The notes under the pieces were generated by a model. That model searched no databases. It worked only from the letters and a program-made list of their open reading frames with translations, and was not told the DNA's origin. From NCBI GenBank assembly GCA_021464525.1, contig JADRCO010000136.1:1-50266 (forward strand): DNA of 50,266 nt, read 5' to 3'. Shown piece by piece: positions 43,922-50,266 of this stretch (positions within the stretch are counted from its first letter, which is position 1; each line of letters opens with the position of its first letter). The translations under genes and the position numbers were made by a program. The DNA is from Rhizophagus sp. LPA8_4_AMF (Eukaryota > Glomeromycota > Glomeromycetes > Glomerales > Glomeraceae).

Positions 43922-46900
43922 ATGGATGATCCAGAACTTGGAAAGATTGCAGATAATATTCCTTATGTGGCCATTAGCCCAGACGGTTCGATAGTGGCAA
44001 CGTTCACTCCATGTAAGTTATAATTTATGTATGGTGACTAGTTTTCTATTAAAATAAAAAAAAAATGTTAAGCTTTCCCTATCTAACTTATCTTTTTGGG
44101 TGACTCTTCTATCTTTTCAGACGACTCTTCCATAACCATTAAAAAAGTGGCGATAAACAACGAAACAAAAATAAGTTTTAGTAGGAAACTTAATGTTAAA
44201 ATTATTGGATGGTCTTTAGCTGTTTCAGATATCATTAATAATGATGACATTGGCGTGGTTGCAATATCTTGTATTACTGAAAAAGATATGAATCCAAAGG
44301 GAAATGAAGAAATTAATAAATATCAATTATTATTAAGAATATTAAGAAAACATATTGATCTTATTAAAATTTTTTGTAGTAATATAAAAGAAAGACTAAA
44401 AAGGAATATTGAAATTTTTTTCTTTATCATTTATCCTTTACTATTCTTTTTTTACTTGATTCTGCTTTTTCTCAGTTGGGTGGTTCTTCTTACTTACTTG
44501 ACCCTCATTTTTAATTTTTATCCATTCATCTTTTATCTCTTTTCTCCTTCCTATATTGATAAAGATTATGATAAACAATTTCGACTATCCTGGGTTCCTA
44601 GTGAGGGGATGACGATGCTTTTCAAATTTACATTTAACAATAATAACAATGATAACGACTCTAATAATAATACAAATAGTGGCGCTAATAGAATTCCTGA
44701 TGATGAGATAAATATTGGTGGAGTTATTTGCTTTTTAAAAAATTCTACAAATAGTACAAATAGTGCAACACTTGTCTGCACGAATTGCAGAAAAATAGAA
44801 AAGAGAGAGATTAAATTAAATGAATTAAACGAATTAAACGTATATGAAAAGGGTGGCTATATATTACCTGAAAATTTATTTAAAGTATTGGAAAGTTTTG
44901 AGGATTCAAATCGCAATTGGAAATATCTTTTAAAATCTAGGTTTCAGGAATTTTTAATGGTTGACACAAGCGATTACCAACAAATACAAAGTATTGAAAT
45001 GTACGACATTAATTCTTCGCAATTAGTTAATGTTTTTTACAGATGTTGTGGAGAAAAAGATTTTATAATTTCAAGAAAAAATGAACCAGGAATTTTTGCA
45101 ATATCAACAATATCAACTAAATCAAGATTATTTGCTTATTCTTATGGAGACAACATTATTACAATTTATTTGATGGAAAGTGGACTTGAGGTTGTTTCGA
45201 AAAAATTTGATAATATTTATAAAATTAAATTTTTAGAATTTATTGAAAAAGATAAAAAATTGATAATTATTGAAGAAGACAAAGAAAATGGCGTGAAATT
45301 TCATGTTTGGCTTATATCAGGATGTTTAAATGATTATTTTCATATTTCTAGTACTCCAGTAAGATATGATAAATATCACCATACTTTGACTAAAGCAAAT
45401 GGAAAAGTAGTTTTTCTTATTCATAATAATCAAGTTGAAGCTCTATCAGAAACAATTATAGAAAGATCTACCTTTGGAGAAAATGACGTGACCGATGAAC
45501 ACGAGTATAATTCACATGATCTGGAACCATGGAACAATAGTACAGAGACTATTCGTGGCAAATTCCTTAATAATGATAAGAGCACTCTACTTGTTATTGG
45601 TCAAAATAGTATTCAAGTATGGAAATCAAAATCCCAAAATTTTCAAGATTTTGAAGATTTTAAAAATTTTAAAAATTCAAATCTTGTTTACATATTAATA
45701 CATGATAATATTGAGCAAGTATCTAAATTTCAAATAGATGGTGACATGACTACTGTTATAACTCATGCATGTAAATCACTTGCCTACCTTTATAAACATA
45801 CAAAAAGTATTGACTCTAAGGAAAAATTTGAAAAGTTTGTCAGTGGAACCACAAACATTATTAAGGACTTTATCAAAAAATACCCTGATAATTGGAAACT
45901 TATAGAAGTTCAATATCCTTTAATGGCATATCTAATTTATTCCCGTTCATTTTCTTTAATAAAATACATTCTGTTTGGAGACAATAATCGAGTTGAGTCT
46001 CAAGAGAAAATTACTAAAAATACTGGTTTTTTACACAGACCACAAAATAAATATGGTTCATACCCATGTTACGATGATTTGAAATTATATGATGATTTAG
46101 AATTTGCAGATAAGGACTTAAGATCAGCTAATGATTTGGAATTAGCTTTGAAATTTTGCCAAGGTTAGCGTTTTCTTATTTATGATTATCATTAACGTAT
46201 TTTGATCCTAATATTTATTTTCTATAGATCAAGATGCTGTTATGTTGGCATATTTATTAGAATATTATTCTGAAAATTCCATGAATCATATTGGTTGGAT
46301 GATTAATGTTACAAAAATTCTTCCAGAATTATCTAAACATGATTATGGTAATATAATGATTTTAATTATCCAATTAATTATAATTATTTTTATTAATATA
46401 ATTTTTATTGTATAGCAAATTATATGGATTTATTACTTTATAAACCTTGTTTTGGAGAAATGGAATTCAATTTTCCAAATAAAACATTTAATGCATTATC
46501 AGTTAGTCAAGATACATTAGAAGTATATATACCACTTACTCAGCTTATCTCAACAGATCATTTGACTATTTTGAAATACATGAAGTACAAAAAAATTAGG
46601 TAAATATCATTTAAACTAGTATTTAAACCGATTCATTATTTTAAATTCATTATTGGATATTTCATAATATAGATACGATAAATTACCCGACATTTGTATG
46701 ATTCCACTACCAAACTTTACAACTTATGATCCAATAACAAAGAAAAAACTTGTTCGAGTAGGATTACTTAGAACATTAACGGGAATATTGTTAGCAATTT
46801 TGTATGGATGGAGGAATATACTATTTCCACCTTTATATAAGGATTTAGATGATAAAGATTTTAGCCCATATCTCCAAATAGAAAAAAATATTGATACATT

Positions 46901-48279
46901 TTTTAGCATTCCGGCTATGGAGGCAGTCATAAATTCAAGATGGAGACAAACAAAAAAATATTGGATGATACCTTTAATTTATTACATTGTATTTTTAGTT
47001 CTATTTTCTGTTCTTTCTTGGTTTTATTTAAGTGATATTAATGATAAAAATAAGTACTATTTTTTAATTATGGTCGTAGTATTTTATTATTCTGGAATAT
47101 ATTTATTATTAATTGAAATTATGCAAATGATAAAGTACAGAGGCAAATATTTTACATTATTTAATATGTTTGACCTATGTAGTATCATTTTAGGTATAAT
47201 TATATTTTCTATAATATTGGCAAATTCATTCAGTAAAATTAATGGGCTCAATTATGAATGGATGATTTTCTCAACGTCAGTAACTGCCTTTTTACTTTGG
47301 ATTGAAATGGTATGTTTAAATGTATTCAGTTATCATGTACAAATTTTTAAATTGATTTTGTATATTAATTTATTATTTTCTTTATTTTTCTCAAGCTTTT
47401 ATGGTTACGATTATTTTCAGGGATAGCAATAAATATATATATATTTGGAAATATTTTAGGAAAAATTTTACCATTTTTTGCATTTATGCTTATTTTAATT
47501 ATTGGAGTTGGGCATTCAATGTAACTAGTGATCTTTTCTTTCTTTCTTTTTTTATTATAACTTTATGAGATTAATTTTTTATATATTTTTATAAATTAGG
47601 TTTATTCTTTTTGGATTTTCATCACTTGTTAAATCACAACTGTCAAATCCGAGTTTTACATTAAAAAATGGAACTGATAATTTTACTCTAACAGAAGCGA
47701 CCCCTGATAATCCTTTTGATACACCATTACATGCTATACTTTCAGCATACAATTGGAGTACAATTAACTTAAGTTCTTATGAATATTGGCCATTGCAATT
47801 ATTAGCATTCATAGCGAGTGTTGTTATAGTACTTATTTTATTAAACATGATTATTGCGTTAATGAAGTAAGTAATTTTATTAAATATTTTATGTATTTAT
47901 TTATAAATTATTATTTATTCTTTAAATTTTATTTAGTGACACATTTAATAAGGCTAAAGAAGATGGTAAACTAGGATTATTAATATTCAGATCGGAACTT
48001 ATTAATGATTATGAAAGGCTTAACGTTATTAATCCTTTCTTTGGCGAATCATTAAATGATAATTCACAATCCCCATATATTTGTTTCCGTCGAGATCCTG
48101 ACTTAATGAAAAAATGGAGGGAAAAATCTAAAGAACTTAAAATGAAAAAATTATATTCGTGGTTTAATGAGAGTGCTGATAAGAAGGAAATAATTTACGG
48201 AAAAGATGAAGACATTAAATCTTGGTATGATTCGTTCAAATCAACTATAGCTACTAGTTCATCGGTACCTGTTCAATAG
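43922..48279 (+). CDS. Beta-propeller/TRPV-like ion channel, paralogue B
   Basis: Eight exons in phase (43922-44012, 44121-46163, 46228-46347, 46416-46599, 46673-47309, 47396-47520, 47600-47866, 47937-48279) give 1,269 aa. Every intron falls at the same position and phase as in paralogue A, and long DNA stretches are nearly identical (for example the SYGDNIITIYLMESGLEVVS block). The N-terminus reads YVAISPDGSIVATFTPYDDS. A hydrophobic stretch of about 44 residues (128-171), longer than in A, interrupts the propeller. The C-terminal six-segment channel has WIEMLLWLRLFSG at S4-S5 and LLNMIIALMNDTFNKAKED at S6. The last exon is longer and ends in a Ser/Thr-rich tail. The open frame continuing upstream of 44,121 is intron; the true second exon begins after TTTTCAG. 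Function inferred as a cation channel. Confidence 0.88.
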
Positions 48280-49439
48280 AACATTATAATTTTATTTTCC
48301 TTATTATTTTTATTTATTTTTTTTTTACATTTGGTTATAAATTCATTATATTTAAATCATTCTTGATATTAACAAAAAAAAAATAAAATTTTCACAACTC
48401 AAATTATTGAATAGTAAGGCCACAAATATTATTTGACTGATTTTTGATTACTAGTCTTGTTGAATTTTCGAAATCACATAACGCACTTAAAAATTTCACT
48501 GCTCTTTAAATAAATAAAGTTTCATAAAGTTAAATACGTAGATCAAAAATTTTAGTCATGTAATATATGAATCCACCTATTAGGAAAAATAATTATCAAG
48601 CCATTCAACGACCTCCTTCAAATAACCTGTTCATTTAAGGTTATTTGTCATTTAATTCATTCAAATATATATTGGCCATAATGCAAAATTAGAGATAAAT
48701 AAAATTAAGAAAATTAAAGATTGATAATCGTTTTATGTTGGATGATCCACGAATGAGAATTATACATGCAGTAAATTCGTCAATATCTGACTCGAGCTGC
48801 TGATCGGTGGGATGCGATAAATTTACATGATAGACCGGATATTAAGAAACGCGTGCAGATGATACATAATTGTAATTCAGCCAAAATTTGCAAGATCATT
48901 CGATAACTTTGACCAGAATTACAAGATAATAGGAATATTATTAGCGTAATTGATACTATCGTAGTTTATTTATATAATTTGTTGACACTTATAAATACAG
49001 TAGATAATAATAAAGAAATGCGTTACTATTTTAAAAAAAATAAATGAATAAATACAGTAGATAATGATTAATGTTAGAAATCTATCACTTGTTCATTATT
49101 TTTCTGCAGAAGGCTGCAACATTATAATACTTGTAAAACATTCTCTTTTGATACTGTCAATTGTGTACGCACTCAAATCTCTGAATAAGACCTTACTCAA
49201 ATTTTATTGCTATATCATACTCGACTTTTTACATGGTGTCAAAAATCTTGCTTCAAAATAATGTATTTCACACTTGGACATCAATAAAGTACTAATTTGC
49301 TTTTTTAGATGTCAGACTTGATATTAAAAAGAACGTATAATGTAAACCATTTGATATGCCTTTCCAATGTTACCTTACCGCTACTATAGTGAAAATATTC
49401 TCTTCCTGCTTATTTTCTTTATATTAGTATCTACATATT
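48280..49439. other. Intergenic, no gene seen
   Basis: The 3' region of paralogue B, then AT-rich sequence. 'aatacagtagataat' occurs twice (about 48,997 and 49,052). The 65-aa frame at 49,064-49,261 shows no features. Confidence 0.45.
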
Positions 49440-50266
49440 CACTACTACAAGGTGTTCAAGTAGCAATACATTAATCATATCCGCCTTAAACACTGTAACG
49501 CATTAGTTCCAGCACCATATGATCAAGTTTAGCATGCCCTACAAATTCAATAATTTTTTTTTAGTTACTATCACTTCATACCATATGAGGTTTACCACCC
49601 TGTTAATTATGCTAAGCAGGGAACCCCAGGACACCTATGTGGCCATCATAGGATCTATGATAAATGGCCTCATATAGTATTCAATAACAACAACAAAGAA
49701 GTGATGTGCTCATAACATAGAAATATGTGTCACTTCCAACGGGCACCACGACCTGCCCTCCCATATGAGTCAGCTTGTGGAACCACCTATATGGCATCAT
49801 TGTAGCTACGGTCTTGTGCACAAAACAGATGACTACTAGCCATAGTAGCATATGGTACGTACTACGAGCACATAAACTCCTATATCATAACACACATACT
49901 TGCCTTAAATCCTTATACCAGTGATTCGCAATTAGGCTATATATTGCTAGGATCCCAGAAAATATGAAAGTCTTCCTATTTTAATAAGAATTAGTGAGAT
50001 ACATCTTCAGACTCTATACTGAACCAAAAATATGCAGTGTCCATTAAACATATCTACCATAAACACTACAATGTATTAGTTCCAACACCACAAAGTCAAG
50101 TCCAGCATACCTACAAAATTCAAAGTTTTTTTTAGTAACTATCACCTCATACTATATGAGGTTTACCACCCTGTTAATTATGCCTAAGCAGGGAACCCCA
50201 GGACACCTATGTGACCATCATAGGATCTATGGTAAATGGTCTCATATAGTATTCAATAACAACAAC
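49440..50266. repeat. Tandem repeat, unit about 572 bp, running off the window
   Basis: Two copies sit in the same orientation. The segment 'gaggtttaccaccctgttaa' occurs at about 49,588 and 50,160, and the copies stay closely similar to 'caataacaacaac' at the edge. Similarity extends upstream at a lower level to about 49,440. Within each copy GGCCAT/ATGGCC (49,641-49,646 with 49,664-49,669) or GACCAT/ATGGTC (50,213-50,218 with 50,236-50,241) form a stem, with an inner CATAG/CTATG stem. A CCCTG/CAGGG stem lies just upstream. GC content is higher than in surrounding DNA. No coding sequence. It could be a satellite, or a non-coding RNA or mobile-element tail array. Confidence 0.65.

Noticed and set aside
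44096-44120. Extending channel B's second exon upstream of 44,121
   Set aside because: This is intron sequence ending TTTTCAG. The first exon at 43,922-44,012 joins in phase.
49588-49680. Hammerhead ribozyme in the three-stem fold
   Set aside because: The conserved CUGAUGA and GAAA core segments are absent on both strands.
49440-50266. Reading the right-edge repeats as paired LTRs of a retroelement
   Set aside because: The copies are adjacent at about 572-bp spacing with no internal coding region, and no TG...CA ends or primer site were seen. A tandem array fits better.
1-50266. tRNA or rRNA genes
   Set aside because: No cloverleaf with intact A and B boxes and no rRNA core motifs were noticed on reading both strands. 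A covariance search was not possible here.

Overview
The window looks like nuclear DNA of an arbuscular mycorrhizal fungus, most likely Rhizophagus or a close Glomeraceae relative. The DNA is very AT-rich, and the genes have many introns, mostly 64-108 bp. The gene families (kinase-Sel1 fusions, a 3CxxC zinc-binding protein, WD40-type proteins fused to TRP-like channels, secreted low-complexity proteins) are ones I associate with that group. The species call is inference. No rRNA, tRNA or CRISPR array was seen.

Layout. 1-5,750 is gene-free and carries small inverted-repeat transposons, snapback hairpins and a twin-hairpin repeat. 5,754-8,241 (minus) is an endosomal Na+/H+ exchanger of the yeast Nhx1 type, rebuilt here as seven exons; one intron has the signature of a U12-type AT-AC intron. 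9,297-10,501 (plus) is a secreted chitin deacetylase with a chitin-binding domain. 11,252-11,653 is a 3CxxC zinc-binding protein. 11.7-18.9 kb is a graveyard of nested non-autonomous DNA transposons. 18,894-19,724 encodes a secreted repetitive protein, a candidate effector. 20.7-22.9 kb (minus) is a decayed copy of the channel genes found further right. 23,139-23,595 is a short unrecognised gene with a frame change. 25,897-28,274 is a protein kinase fused to Sel1 repeats and a C-terminal membrane anchor. 28.5-33.2 kb is transposon-rich. 33,222-37,478 and 43,922-48,279 are two intact paralogous genes, each a beta-propeller fused to a TRPV-like channel, split by 6.4 kb of nested transposons. The right edge enters a tandem repeat of about 572 bp whose hairpin covaries between copies.

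No operon-like organisation is expected or seen. Plausible themes are ion handling (exchanger and channels), remodelling of the host-facing surface (chitin deacetylase, secreted repeat protein) and signalling (kinase-Sel1). All splice models come from GT-AG (or AT-AC) signals, phase agreement and remembered family alignments. They have not been checked against transcripts.
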